Shown piece after piece: positions 1-12,784 of a DNA stretch of 64,000 nt. The notes beneath the pieces were generated by a model. That model ran no database searches. It was given only the letters and a program-made list of their open reading frames with translations, and had not been told where the DNA came from. Source of the DNA: Melampsora larici-populina 98AG31 (Eukaryota; Basidiomycota; Pucciniomycetes; Pucciniales; Melampsoraceae); the NCBI RefSeq assembly GCF_000204055.1, contig NW_006768766.1, positions 2,718,524-2,782,523 of the forward strand, written 5' to 3'. A program made the translations under genes and the position numbers. Positions within the stretch are counted from its first letter, which is position 1, and every line of letters begins with the position of its first letter.

Positions 1-930
1 CAACAATGAATCTACAAACTCGTCTACTAATGGGAATGCAGGTTGTGGGATGTCTTAAATGGGGACTCTAAATCAGTTTATCTATATCAAATTAAATCGC
101 TTCAAATTCTATGACACAAGACAGTCTACTTTACTGTATCTTGTCAACTGAAGATTTCTTGACAATTATCTAACATAAGATCAATTAGTTCAACGTTGTA
201 TTTTGTGAAATACATGATAGTATTTTAGCTTCCGAGTTGTTGCAAGCACACTCATCTGATATGTATTTGTGAGAATTGATCCTTGTGATGAACACGGATT
301 ATAATGACACCGCGAGGATCCTATGCAGTGAGATCTGAGTAAGGTTAATTACCACTTCAACTCACTAACCAAAGCAATGTCTTTTGCTTTTGATGTTGAA
401 AAATCTGCAAAATGTAGCGTGTCATGATCTTGAAAGTTATACATAGGAGTTTAATCAGTTGTGTGAATTGTATTGATCACATCTATTCAACTTCAACCGA
501 GACACACGTGCTCGTTTTCTGAGATGAGATCACATCAGACTTTGACTTTTGTAAGTTTGCAAGCCTTTTGGAAGTGTGTATTTGGGCTCAATCCTCCGAA
601 TGACCACATCTCACCTGGTTGTGTTTAGTGTTGTGAAAATTTACTGTGCTCAAGTTGACAAATCGCATCAGGGTACTAATGGTTTGAATCAGCATTTTCG
701 AGTCATTAGTCAACCTGGAGAAAAGCTCGATGAGATCAGATAGATCTTGTAGGATCTCAAAGTGTATCAAACTTCTGTTTAGTAATTGTGAAGGACGACA
801 CAGGTCAATATGTATATCATTGAGGAAGTAAGATCAAGTATGTACCCAAAGACTCGATTCGACTAACATCAAAGATTTCCAAATCTTTGAAAGTTCATGC
901 CGGGTTGTGGTTTGAAGATTCGTAATCATA
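1..930. other. intergenic, no gene seen
   Basis: No open reading frame with recognisable protein character, no RNA gene and no clear repeat boundary was found here. The sequence is AT-rich and resembles ordinary rust intergenic DNA. Confidence 0.5.
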
Positions 931-954
931 TCTAGGGGGAACGGTGATTAGAGC

Positions 955-1196
955 CGGAACCATCTGACTACACAGATGTGTCTGGCTATGGAGATACATG
1001 ATCCAGATCCATCTGGTTGTTTCTTAGAGTGCCAGATCCGTCTGTATAAAGACGCAGATCTGTCTGCGTTCTTTGACTTGGCAGGCTGAGAGGGCCAGAT
1101 CTGTCTGGAGCGATGCGGACAGATCTGTGTAGTTGTGTCGGTGTAGTGTAAGATGTGTCTGTAATTCAACTATACAGATGCAGATCTGTCTGCACC
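955..1196. repeat. cluster of short hairpin palindromes, CAGA-NNNN-TCTG
   Basis: About seven copies of a short inverted repeat of the form CAGA(N4)TCTG lie within roughly 240 bp. Arms vary in a paired way: some copies are CCAGA/TCTGG, some GCAGA/TCTGC, one is extended to ACGCAGA/TCTGCGT. The loop is usually TCTG. The cluster sits 5' of the hAT transposase remnant, where hAT elements can carry subterminal transposase-binding repeats, but no similar cluster was seen 3' of it, so the link is only an inference. Confidence 0.6.
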
Positions 1197-1446
1197 ATGT
1201 ACTTTCAGACCGTTGAAAGATGATGTAAACGGCATTAGTCATCCTGCAGCGTTAAAGGCACAAAACTTGAGGAAATGTACTGTTTTTAGCTGAAATAGAG
1301 GATACTAGAGCGGTTTTCTTCTAGGAGTGCTAGAAGTGGGACATCTGCTGAGTCTGCAGACGTCTGCGTATACCATTGGGGCTCGTAGCCGACCGTACAG
1401 TACATCTGTATGGTCGACTAAGTGCCGAAGGATCTGAGGCGCACAG

Positions 1447-3921
1447 GTGAACTCTTCCGCTGTCAAAGACCCCAAAACACCAGCTGCAATATGCAACAAA
1501 CCCCTTGCTTTGGACAAACACGCCAGCACTAAATCTATGATACGCCATTTATCCAGATGTCACCATATTGAACCACCAGTTGCAACCAAGCAACATACTA
1601 TGGCTGCATTTTTTGTTGACGCAAAGATTCAAAGGTAAGTGCTGTTTCATTTTCATCAATCAAAGTTTAATGGTTGACATTGACTAATTAAACATTGGTA
1701 TTTGTTAATCTTTTTGAAACATAGGTCTGAAAACTCAACAGAGCAAATCTGAAGGATCTTCTAGTTCAATTAGTAGTCAACCGAGAGATTCCAATCACCT
1801 TAGTGGATGCTGTCAATTTCCGCGAGCTCATCACAATGGTCAACCCACAAGCCCTCCCATTATTATCGAAGTGTACTTGTATCTCTGATGGCATTCTGGA
1901 ATCCTATTGCTCAACTCGTAACGCCATTGTCAGCATTCTTTCTTCCGTCAAACACATCAGCATAACCTGCGATGGATGGACTTCACCTTCCAATACCACA
2001 ATGCTAGGCGTGACTGCACACTGGATTTCCGAAGACGACTTCAACATTCACGGAATCACTCTAGCTTTGAGGGTAATGAAAGGCCCTCATACTGGCTCTA
2101 ACCTCGCTACCCTTCTAAAGCATATTCTTGATCAGTTTTACATCACTGAACGGCTTTATTGTGTCACGGCTGATAACGCGTCAAACAACACTACAATGGG
2201 CCAATGCCTTTTGACAATGATCCCTCATTTTGATTCTTCCCAACATCTCCATGGATGTGTGGCCCATGTCATTAACCTTGTAGCAAAGGCAGGAATGGCA
2301 GTATTTGATCTAAAGACTGCTCCTGCTCCAATCAACGCACTTGATCCCAGCATCCCACAACCTTTGATTCCCTTGTTCATTGAGGTAACATCTCATACTG
2401 AGATAGGAAGTGTTCTGTGTTGGACTGAATCCAAACACAAAAACAAAATCTTAGTATAAGATGAAGAAGAAACGGACACGAAAATCGTATAATAAGATTT
2501 TGTAAAGAAACAGTCAGATCAAATTCTTTATTACCTGAATCCAAACACAAAAACAAAATCTTAGTATAAGATGAAGAAGAAACAGACACGAAAATCTTAT
2601 GATAAGATTTTGTAAAGAAACAGTCAGATGAGAAAAGAAAACATCAGACTGGTGTTCAACATCAGGTTATAAAGAAAATACAAAAATGAAATTATAATGA
2701 ATGACGTCACAACACCATTGACGTAATGTTCCTAATTGGGCTATATGATGTAATGTAGTCATAATTGAGAACAACAAAAATGGACAAGATCAGAAATACA
2801 TTTATGAGAAATACATTAAATATGTAGTAAGACATTTGAAGCACAAATAAATCCAACATTCTGACCCAAATCCAATCTTTTCACAAGAAAATCAAGCACA
2901 GCAGTCAACTTAAGTCCGCCCTCAACAACGCTATCAAGGGCTGTACAATGTTAAAACACAAAGTCGGTCTAGTCCACAAAGTTTCAACCCGGTGGTCCTC
3001 AACTCATGCTTCACTCAAACAATTCTCTGAGCTTAGAGTGGTATTAGAGTATCAATTCAATTGTGACCCATCTCTTGAAGCTTACAAACTCAGCAATGAC
3101 GAGTGGGAGTTGGTGGAATCAATTGTTCATTTCTTAGCGCCTTCAGATCATGTCACTATAAATATTGAAGGTCATCAATACCCTACTTTTTCTCGTGTCA
3201 TGCCAGACTACCAATGGCTAGTGAATTGATTTGAAGGGGTAAGTTTTTTCTATCCTCTCTACTGTTTTGTGTTTATCTTTTTTTTCCAAATACCAGCTTA
3301 CTGATTTGTGTCATATGAACCATTTAGGCCTGGAACGACTCTCATTCCCAGGAATTGAAAGTTGCTATTATGCCGATGATGAAGAAAATCATCCAATATC
3401 AACACGCTGCCCAAAATAAGGCAGTCTACATCTGTTCTTCCATCCTTGATCCTCGTCTCAAGGTGACCACTGTCAAAGCCCAAACTATGCAGTCTCTTGG
3501 TTGGACACATGAATACTTGGTTGACTACTTTACTAACAAGGCCAGACACTTTGTACCGGCTCCTGACTCCAATATCGAGTTTGTTGAACCTCAAGACAAT
3601 CTTGATCCTGATCGACCTAATCATTTTATTAAGCGTTGCAAGCGTGTTCCGATTGAACACGAGGTCAAAGAATACTTGACCACACCTCAAGAAGATGAGT
3701 TTTGTGATCCTCTCCACTACTGGAAAAGCTACCAATGTCACTGGCCCAACTTAACCCACATGGTGCTTGCAATGCTTGCGGTTCCTGCTTCCAGCTCTCC
3801 ATCTGAGAGCTTGTTTTCAAACGCTTTGAGTGTCATGAGCAACCATTGTGCATCATTCACTCCTGCCAATCTCAAGGCTCAAGTGTGTCTCAAGAGCCGG
3901 AACAAAGTATTGTTAAAATAA
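1447..3921 (+). pseudogene. hAT-family transposase, decayed and interrupted
   Basis: This is a broken hAT (Ac/Tag1-type) DNA transposase. A first piece (1447-1634) carries a partial BED zinc-finger-like segment ending in two His. After an intron-like gap, piece two (about 1740-2385) holds the RNase H-like catalytic core: TCDGWTS, TADNASNN and a CVAHVINL motif. A third piece (about 2890-3229) has STRWSSTH. The last (about 3330-3921) has the C-terminal dimerisation region with DPLHYWKSY and SPSESLFS. A frame change and a stop separate pieces one and two when the obvious GTAAGT/ATAG intron is removed, and about 500 bp interrupt the core after 2385. It is therefore very likely inactive. The terminal inverted repeats were not securely located. 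Confidence 0.85.
2427..2632. repeat. two tandem copies of a ~109-bp unit inside the hAT core
   Basis: Positions 2427-2521 and 2536-2632 are near-identical direct copies, both starting CTGAATCCAAACACAAAAAC and ending in CAGTCAGAT. They lie within the roughly 500-bp stretch (2386-2890) that splits the hAT catalytic domain. That stretch begins with an intron-like GTAACA but looks like inserted DNA rather than an original intron. Confidence 0.7.
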
Positions 3922-4274
3922 GTAAGCACTTTGTTTTATTTGTAATCTTGGTTCTTTGTGTTTCTAACTCATAGGTCTTATATCTTATTTCAGACATGCC
4001 AATTTGATCAAAAAGATTGTTATCCCTTTAAAAAAGTTGTTATCCTATCCCTTCCCTATCCTTTTCACTTCACCAGTTCAACCTTATAGCTCTTGTATAG
4101 GCTCTCAGACCCGTGAAGTTTGGACATAAACGTTTTGTTTGCTTAGCGGTTGTTTTCTTCTTTTACAAATAGGCTCTCATAGTTGTTTCAACACCCAAGT
4201 TAGCCCTTATAGCCCTTATATATGGTCTCATACACGTGATTTGGAAATAAAGAATTGTTTATCCCCTCTCTGCC

Positions 4275-4440
4275 TCCTCTTAAAATGAGCCTGGCCCTGC
4301 CGAGCCTCGACTCCAAGTCTCAAGATTCAGGGTGTGCCTTGCCCAATTTTTGATAGCCATCGGGTATACCCAGGGCCGGCCAGAGCCCCAGGGCCGGGTC
4401 ACAGCATGGTTTGGGACACCTAAAAAGGTGTCCTGGATTT
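4275..4440. other. GC-rich block with short palindromes, possible hAT terminus
   Basis: The block contains CAGGGCCGG twice (about 4372 and 4391), a GGGTATACCC palindrome and a GGACACC/GGTGTCC hairpin. CAGGG-type ends are typical of hAT elements and the block lies just 3' of the transposase remnant. No matching inverted copy was found upstream, so this is only a candidate right end. Confidence 0.25.
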
Positions 4441-4639
4441 TTAAATTTTACGCGAAATTTTACGGTCTTGGACAACTTGTTGTACTGCAAAATACACTTT
4501 TTGACTTGAAACCCCCTAATACTGCAGCAAAAGGTACCAAATGTGGCAAAACCATACCACTGCACTTTTGATGCAATTACAAAAATACCACAGTAAAATA
4601 ACCGCTCCCAAATGGGGCCTAAAATGCTAGACATGACCC

Positions 4640-5727
4640 AAAAAATATGGGATTGAGGACTTTTACAAACATGTTATATGTAAAGTCTGCAATCTTGCAA
4701 AGCTTGAAAAGGATGTAAAACATTTTGCAGCAATCCGAAAGATGTGGTTACAATATTTGAGCAAGGATCATTCAAGATAACATCCACGCACAGCAAGGAG
4801 CCGTATGCGCTCATAAACTGTGTCATGATAAAATAGGGAACAGCAGGTGTCTGGTAAAGAATCACGTAACAATGATAGGAGAGCACTATGGCTAGACTTC
4901 ACTAATAAGTGAATAAAGAGTGAAGCACCTGTCATAAGGTGGCACAAACAAAAGAGAAAGATATTTTGAGTGAACTGAAGCACACAAACATGAGCTCTTT
5001 ATATAGTGCAGAATCTTTCTAGACATAGGTCAAGCAAACAGTGGTAGTTGTGAGTATCATTCACCACATTGGGAAGAGTGGATACGAGGCTCAAACGGGA
5101 AAGAACAAAAGAACAAGTGTTTGTCAATCTGGATGAGTGGGATGGTTGCTAGTGTACGTGATAAAACATGAATTCAACACACACTGTTCCATCACAGCGT
5201 TCCTACTCTAACCTTTTGTTCTCAAACTTTTGCAAATTGGAATTGGTACGCAATCCAAATCGTGAATCAAGGTGATATTTTCCAGAACCCAGGTCGCTTA
5301 CGATTTAGTCTAAGACTATATCAACTCAGATAGTCGTCACTCAAGACTTCCTATCCGACTATAACAACCGATGTATATCTCATTCCTCAAAAAGAGATGG
5401 TTGAAATAAGAATTTCGAAATTGCAAAAATGGTATGAAAAAACATCGTTCTTACATATGAAAGGATGATAAGGAAATCAGACAGGAAAATGACCAAGAGG
5501 TAAGATTGAGAAAAGCGCAATATAAAACATGATAGTAAGCTACTTTAGATTGTCGAGAAACAAAGCGTAAGGGGAGATGGGAAGGGAAAATGTGCTTTAA
5601 AAACCATGTCAGAATGACTAGGTCATGTAATGTCAGTTGTTATATACAAACAAACGATATTTATACGAAAATCAGACCAGAAAAATCGTTATTAAAGACA
5701 AGGTGAAGATTCATAAACTCTTGGGGT
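4640..5727. other. intergenic, no gene seen
   Basis: Only short frames without protein character occur here. The last ~200 bp are the probable 3' flank of the minus-strand membrane-protein gene that ends at 5728. Confidence 0.45.
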
Positions 5728-7289
5728 TCATTTGAGTGACTTGACATATGCCTTAGCTGCTTTGGTTAAAGTTCGACTAATATCTTCAGCTACTCTTTCA
5801 GCATTGAGTAAGTGTCGCTTTGTGACTTCTTCTGGTAAAGATTCTTCAAATTCAGCTATGATGCCTTCAACATCATTCGTATCCAAAGTCCAATCCTCTG
5901 GAGCTGATTCAAGTACCGGTGGGAACTTTTCCTTGTCTAGCTTTGAGCATTGGAAATAAAGATACTCCAGGATATTCGTGAATGTGAAAGGTTCAGCTTG
6001 TCCAAACGTGAAGACCGGTTCATTAGTTGATGGAACATTCTTTTCTTCTCCAGATTGACTCCCTTTCTTAGCTTGGCTTTCTGCACTAGTCAAAGCCATC
6101 ACTTTTCGAGCTCCTGAAAGGTGACAAATAAGTCGAGATGCACAGGAGAGGATAGAATATTAGAGAGCGTAGATAGAGGGTATGTATCCGAGATTTTGAA
6201 ATTGAAGCAATGTGAGGGTTAGAAAAAAGAGGCCCTTACCATTTGCTTGCAAGCCGAAATACGCTATGTTGACCTCAAAAAGAGGCATTGGAATGAAGGT
6301 AAAGAAATCACTGAACAAAGTAGTGTAGTTTGACGAAAGAGAGCAGAAAGAATTAGCAAGAATTCGGTATAAGTGAATGATTCGAATCTTGGAAAGGGCA
6401 TGTGAATATTCTTACATGAAGAAGGTCACTGGCAGCAAACAACCGGAGCTAGAAAGATCAAAGTACAATCGGAGCTGATCAGTAAACATTGGCTTGTACT
6501 ATAATATTTATGAAGTTTGACCTACATGAGTGATTTTCTGGTAGCTTGAGTCTTGGCCGTCTTGAGCATCTTTATAAAGGCTTCCTTCATCTCAAATTCA
6601 TTATATCCGGGTATATTCAAGGCGGGTGAAGAATCTTTCGCGGCGGGATATACTACGTTCAGCTGTTTTTAAACCACTGGATTTTAACATGCGATTTTCT
6701 TTTGATTTAGTGACTAACGGGTTACTCAACTGTTCCAAGTTTGTGTTTGGGTGGCAAGCGTCCCAAAGTCTCCATCGTATTATCGGCCATATACTTGAGT
6801 GCGCCGTCACCAACCTATGGTAATTAAAAAAGAATGAGTCCAAGCTGAGGTTGATCCCATAAAGTGATAAAGGACCCACCCTAGCAGCACCCCCTTTGAA
6901 TCTCTTCCAGAAACCCGCCTCTGCGTGCTCCCCTCTCTTGATCTCATATCCTTCCTTGACTTCTTGTTGCCAAACTCGCTCGGCCTTCTTAACAAATTTC
7001 TCCTTGCCTGGCTTTCCTGTTGATGGATCAATCGGTGGTTTCTCGTATACCGATCGAGGGAACGTACTAGATGAATGTCAGGGACAAACAATGATCAGTT
7101 TCAACTATCGCCACTTTGCCGTGGAAGGTACATTGAAACACACAAAAGTAACAATGGAGGGCTGGAGTCCCGCACAGCATCCTGGTTTACCGGTCGAGGA
7201 AATGGGGCTGCGAAGAGCAAACTGGGTAGTTGATCATCGTAGACGCTCCCGCTGGAGACAGATCGACGGAGTTCATTGTGTTCAGACAT
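5728..7289 (-). CDS. unnamed fungal membrane protein, seven exons
   Basis: I do not recognise this family by name. Seven exons join in phase with GT-AG borders: 7289-7132, 7066-6880, 6814-6731, 6662-6526, 6448-6416 (33 nt), 6310-6240 and 6113-5728, giving about 351 residues. The middle exons encode basic, charged helix-rich sequence (for example KFVKKAERVWQQEVKEG). Exons 4 to 6 then give a conserved-looking run into a hydrophobic stretch (SLISGCLLPVTFFIDFFTF) that should be one or two membrane segments, followed by AYFGLQANGARKV. The tail is acidic and then amphipathic, ending near KAYVKSLK. Exon 1 is the least certain: the in-phase donor is GTACCT at 7131. One intron uses an unusual GTTGAG donor. 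The consistent phases across six junctions make a real gene likely; function is unknown. Confidence 0.75.
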
Positions 7290-9650
7290 GATAATAAATT
7301 ATTATTATGATTATTACTGATTAATTTGCGGTTATGTAGTGTGAAGCACTGAGGTCTGCTGAGATGATGAGGTTTTTGATGTAGATCACAAGGACAAAGA
7401 AGCTGAAGAAATCATCTGCTTTATAACATATTGTACCGCGCGGAGTTCTATCATCGTATGTGATCAACTTCATGTTCTCGGAGGTTCAAATCCCGTAACA
7501 TACATACACTCGGTGAGACTATCTTTGCAGCCTGCTCCACAATCACTTGGCACGAACAGAAACTTACCTTAGCTAGCCTCGTAGTATTCCTCCGAGTGCC
7601 AATGGCTCTTAATGGCTCTATAGCTTTGTGCGAGCATTCTTTAACTCCGTCCGCACCGACCGTGCTTGTGAAGGGTGAAAACACTCGGCGACATCAAATA
7701 TCTCGAAGAACGTTTATTTTTTTGAGATCTATGTGGCTGTGCAAAATGTTCAAATTTGTCTGGCCGAAGGGCCGGTAGGAGTCCTTCCTACCCGGTGCTG
7801 AGCAGGAAGATGAAGCTCGAACCTTGACACATCGGCTGCATTACCTCCGATAGCCTCCGATTCACTCTCAAAGCATCTCTCCCGAGAGTCAGGGACAGCC
7901 CCCTTCTGACAGCTCCGCATCAGTCAATTTTAAAAAGCTTGCGCACTTCCCCCACAAAAGTCGAGAAATTTGACGGAAAAATATGTTCAAAGCGATATTG
8001 TCATGACTCATGGAGCTGTCCTTCCCTGGCAGGCCAAGCCATCATCCCTATCCAATTGAAAATATTAGGGCACGAGTTGATAATGCAGATCTCACTGAAA
8101 GAGGGGACTTATAGAATTATGCCTTCATAGGCAGACCGCAGACGATCAGTGAGAGGCTAGAGCATATTCAGAATGTGATGTCTCTAGGGTTTCCTGCTGC
8201 GCACTGAGCCCTTTTGGGAATGCATGGACCTGATCTGCGTATATCACCACAAGGACACTCGGATGGCCAAAATATGGTCAATGCTTCTTGCAGGACAACC
8301 GACTTGAGCGGACGTCCTCCGTTGAACCTCAAAGCTCAAATGCCCGGGCCTGTCCCAGCCAATTGAATTTGCACTCGCTGATGAGCTCGGATACCATGCC
8401 TGCATCCTCTTAAATGACGTCCGGGTGGGCCCCTATTCTCGGTTACTCAAACTTCGTGGTGCAGACAAGGTCATTTTGTTGGGTCTCCTTATGCATAGTT
8501 TTGATACAAGAGAATCAAGATGTAAAATCTCGCTGCTCCTCTTAAAGAAGATATTGAGCATAATTACAAAGTTTGACAAGATCTCGGATTGGGGTATGTC
8601 TGCCCATCGTTGAGGTCCTAAAATTCCTCAATCAGACTGTGAATGACGTCCAAAAAGCAACAAGAAAAAAACTGGCTGTTTGAAATTGTTACTTGATGTT
8701 GCAGTATTGAAATCATGAAAAAAAAAAGTATCCAAGGGGCCTCAATCTTCACATCTGCTCCTGGGGCGCTTTTCACGGGGTGAGGGTCCAAGCGGCAGCA
8801 TCAACTTGAACAATTTTCCGATGCCAATCACAAATCAGAAAGGTAACTATGGCTTTATTGAAGTTGTGGGTAGAGATTGTCTCTGTAGTTGTATGTTCAA
8901 GGCTGTGCACAACAAATCCATAGGCATGTTTGAAAGGTAAACTTTTTACAGATTTCTGCAATACGGATATGGTGGTGAGTATCACTGTCAGTCACGAGTG
9001 ACTCATCAGGTCTTGAAGAGTTGACTCAAAGCCTTATGATACATAACCTGAACGAGTTGTTTTTATTGTGCCAGGGTTTGATAGGTTATATTAGCTGGTT
9101 CATTGAGATACAAATTTTTGGAAGCGCAAACTGAAGCTCATTCGAGTTGTAGCTTCACAGCCGACTTTAGAAGGGAAAGAGTTGAAACTTCTCAAAAGCA
9201 AAAGAAAGAAAAACACAAAGGAAATTATGTAAATTACAAGACTTTCTTGGATTAAATCACACTCGGTGTCTTGGGCCTTGGTTCACACCTTAATTTCAAA
9301 TATCAACCTTTCAAATTATGAATTGGTACTCATCTTGATCAATTTGACAATGACCATTGACGGTTTGACCTTTCTCCTATCTCTCCTATCCTAATCCTAT
9401 GTAGTTCTACCCAAGACGCGTTGATAGTGATTGTTAGTCATACATATAAATACTCTTGACTGATTGTTCCTACATCGATTGTGTACCTTCAGGATCCAAC
9501 TTCCGTCTTTGATCGACGTCTCTTTAATTTTCTTCCTCGGTAGTTTTTGTAGGATTGTATATCTCTCTTTGCCTGGCTCAGATTGAGTTACACTGGTTCT
9601 ATCGTCACCAGGGGTCAGTATTCTCGTTAGCAATCGACTAACTCAACGGG
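7290..9650. other. intergenic, no gene seen
   Basis: Short frames at 7451-7778 and 7939-8130 lack recognisable features. A small hairpin with GGTAGGA/TCCTACC arms lies near 7770-7796. The stretch 7750-8560 is somewhat more GC-rich than its surroundings and may be old transposon DNA, but no coding motif was identified. Confidence 0.4.
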
Positions 9651-9955
9651 TCAAGTGCTTTTCCCAAGTGCTTTTCCAATTCTTCCTGACCTGTGAACAG
9701 TTCCTCGACTGTACAACAATACATAACACACACACTTCGCAAGTTAAAGTTTTCAAAAACCTTCCTTGCCACTTTTATCGAACCTGGTCAACAGCCGCAC
9801 CGAACAAAACCCACTACATACACAACTCTTTGGTCTCTCAATCGCCCCTCTCACTTGATACGAATCGCACCAACACTTCAATCATTCGCCATCGCTTGCA
9901 GATTCAGCTCGATTTCACTTCACTTTACCTGGCTCGTCTTACGTGAAGTTTTCCA

Positions 9956-11813
9956 ATGGACGCCTTACAGAGAGCTCTCAATCTCAATAGGACGGTGAAC
10001 TTCGATTGCACTATTACAGTCGACCAACTAGTGAACGTACCTCTCCTAAATGGCAAATTCAAACTCAAGTGGAAATTCGCTCACCCTATCACTACTGTTC
10101 ACCTCGAAGCTCAATTGAAAGCCAAGCATGTGGCCACTACCATTACACATCGTTTGGCAATGAGTGACGACGAGTCTCATCTCCCTCAGAATTTACTCCG
10201 CTCTTCCCAACCCCATCATTCGAGTTTTGGTATCATTCAGAATAGTCAGCAAGATGAGGGTTCAGCTCATCATTCTTACCAAGCTGGTCCATCCGGAGCC
10301 AATCTGCCTGACTTATCCAACACACGCTCCAGCATCATGGGACGGGGACGTTCTCTCACCCAATCAACTTATCTCCCCAGCCACTACCCATCTAATGATC
10401 CTCAACCGGGATACGTGACTGATTTGGGTGCTCACGAAATGCCAGGTAGTAATGCCCCAGGAACTACATATACTTTCAAAGACTCGGCTCACAGTAGATT
10501 TGGGTCTCCTTCTATCATCACTCCCGACGCAACTCCTACCTTGAACAACTCGATTTTTGGATCAGAGGATGGTTACAAGCTCAACTCGGTGACACCTAGG
10601 CCAGGATACAACCCAAATCCTACAACCCCAAACTCTCAAATGATCGAAGCGCCATGCAAAGCTGAGTCATCTGGCTCAACTCCCTATGTTGACGTTAAGA
10701 ATCACTCGGCTGTTTTCCGGCAAGCCTTTCGATGTCCCGTCTCGATCGCAGTGACAAAAGAAGGTAGACTCCAGCCTAGTATATTGACGATTGTGGTGAA
10801 GCAAGAGCATGTTGGAGAAGACGGAAGAAGAGAAGTCTCCAGGCACGGCACAGTCGCGATTGATTTGAGTAGATTTACACCTTTTATGGCTCAGGATGTT
10901 AAGGAGCAGGTGATAATTGGCGAACATGAGCTTGAAGCTCAGAAAAAGAGAAGAGTTGAGAAAACTAAATTTCTACTGCAAGAGTGTAGGACAAATGCTA
11001 GCTTGAAGCTACAGATCCAGATGGACTACCTCAGTGGGGCTACATCTTATAAAACGTACAACATATCCCCTTTCAACTTTATCCTTCATTCCGATGTTCA
11101 ATCTAGCTGATTAAGGTGTTGATCTGATGTAGGTCTGCTGCCGGATCGCCCATTTCGGATCACGCACATTCTCCACATGAGGATGCTAAATCAGGTCAGT
11201 CCTTATCTTCTACTTTAGTATACTTAGGGTCGTAAAGATGAAGCCTGAACCTGACGTTTTGTACCAACTTCCCACAGTTTATAGCATTGCCAAATCTAGC
11301 TCCGGCTCACCCGACTCTTCCATTCTGTCATCCAATTCAAGCTACCATAACCCATCGGGCGCCCTAAAGAAAGTTCAAATATCACCATCTACATATCATA
11401 TGGGCGAACGTTCGAGTCATTCTTCAGGTCATCGTGCGCGACCTTTTAAATCACACCAGCACGAGACTACTTTACAAGTTGCAGACGAGCTCATCGACGT
11501 CTTATTCTCGAATGCCTATGTTCCCTCATCTGGACCTGTGACGCAACGCCTCCAAAGTGCCAAAAGGAAAAAAGAACGCACCGAGAAATTAGTGACCACA
11601 CATGATGCTAAATCACTTCATCTGAGTATTCGATCATCTCAAACTAACAAGAGCTCGGCACCTAGACCAACAATGATGTCAGTTTGGGAGAACTCTATCT
11701 TCCTCAAACCTAGGGAGGAAGACGACGATGCTGCGAGTAGAAAGAGTGGAAAAAGCTTTCAATCCAAGTTTCGAAGTCTAAGTAGATTGACTGCGCTCCA
11801 CTCGACATCTTAA
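9956..11813 (+). CDS. EEIG1/EHBP1-type NT-C2 domain protein
   Basis: The first exon (from 9956, ATG in a clean context after a ~300-bp leader) encodes an NT-C2 domain, the N-terminal C2-like fold of EEIG1/FAM102 and EHBP1 proteins, which in other eukaryotes act in membrane traffic and membrane contact. Residues 14-45 give the first strands (NFDCTITVDQL, GKFKLKWKF). Residues ~243-365 give the rest, with VKNHSAVFRQAF, a strand LTIVVKQEH, the GTVAIDLSRF motif and FLLQECRTNASLKLQIQM. Between them lies a ~190-residue Ser/Pro/Asn-rich insertion. A short middle exon (about 11132-11194) and a last exon (11238-11813) add a Ser-rich tail ending RLTALHSTS. The exact phases of the two small introns (11040-11237) are unresolved: two donor choices give different middle-exon frames. 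Confidence 0.8.
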
Positions 11814-12784
11814 AGTTGTCTTTATTTATTATCCTAGGACCAACTGGATACATAGAGTCAAGATCTGGATCTCACTTTATCTTTCCGTTTAAGTCTTGCG
11901 GACGACCGAACTAGGCTTACACAATACTTTGATCACCTTCATTTCATCAAATCTATCATCAACTTCTGAATTAGCAACCTCCACCCTGCAAGCATTCCAA
12001 TTTTTTTCTATTCTTCCTCAAGACTCGTCTATGACAATATATATTATAAATCTTCAATACTCGACTAATAACCTCTCATTTTTAGTATAAGCTCTTAGTA
12101 AATCAAAACAAATCAAAAGTACATTACTCTCCTTTGTACACATCTTAATCTCTTTAGAGCAATGTATCTATTCTAATCAATACCCTTTTTCATTTGACTC
12201 ATCGTTTCTCGATTCTTCTTTCTTTTGATCAACATTATCTCTTAGATCTACCAATATCAAGAGAGCGTGATTGCAGGAGTGACATAGTGCTGTGATGGCA
12301 AAACGAATTTGCTTTTGTTTATTGTTGATTTTGTTTTATTCATTATTTGATCAAAGTTTAGCATGCTTATGAATTGTAAGGCATTTATTTATATATTTAA
12401 GGTTGTCTTGAAAAATCATTTTCATTAAAAAATCAGATCTTTGAAGTTTCAACAACAGTGATATGGATACTAGTTGAATCAAATCTTTGATAAAGAAGTT
12501 GTGATTTGTGATTTTCAAAATGACAAAGAAGTTGACTTGAGTGAAGTTTGAGACTGTACCAAATGCCAATTCACACTGAGTGAATCATACAAGACTGTGA
12601 CAGTGCGGTGATAGCCAGAGACTGAGTTAAGCATTGTGACATCGTTCCACAGTGTGTGACAGGGTGTGCGCTGTGACATCACTACTTTACCAGTACTCTC
12701 CAATTCCATCAAGCAGCACCTGGCCATCATCACCATCAACTCCACTCCACTCCACTCAAAACAAAACAAAACAAAACCAAATTC
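11814..12784. other. intergenic and 5' leader
   Basis: This holds the 3' flank of the NT-C2 gene and the upstream region of the CUE-domain gene. Just before its start codon are short tandem TCCAC and AAAACA runs (12738-12778). No other gene was seen. Confidence 0.5.
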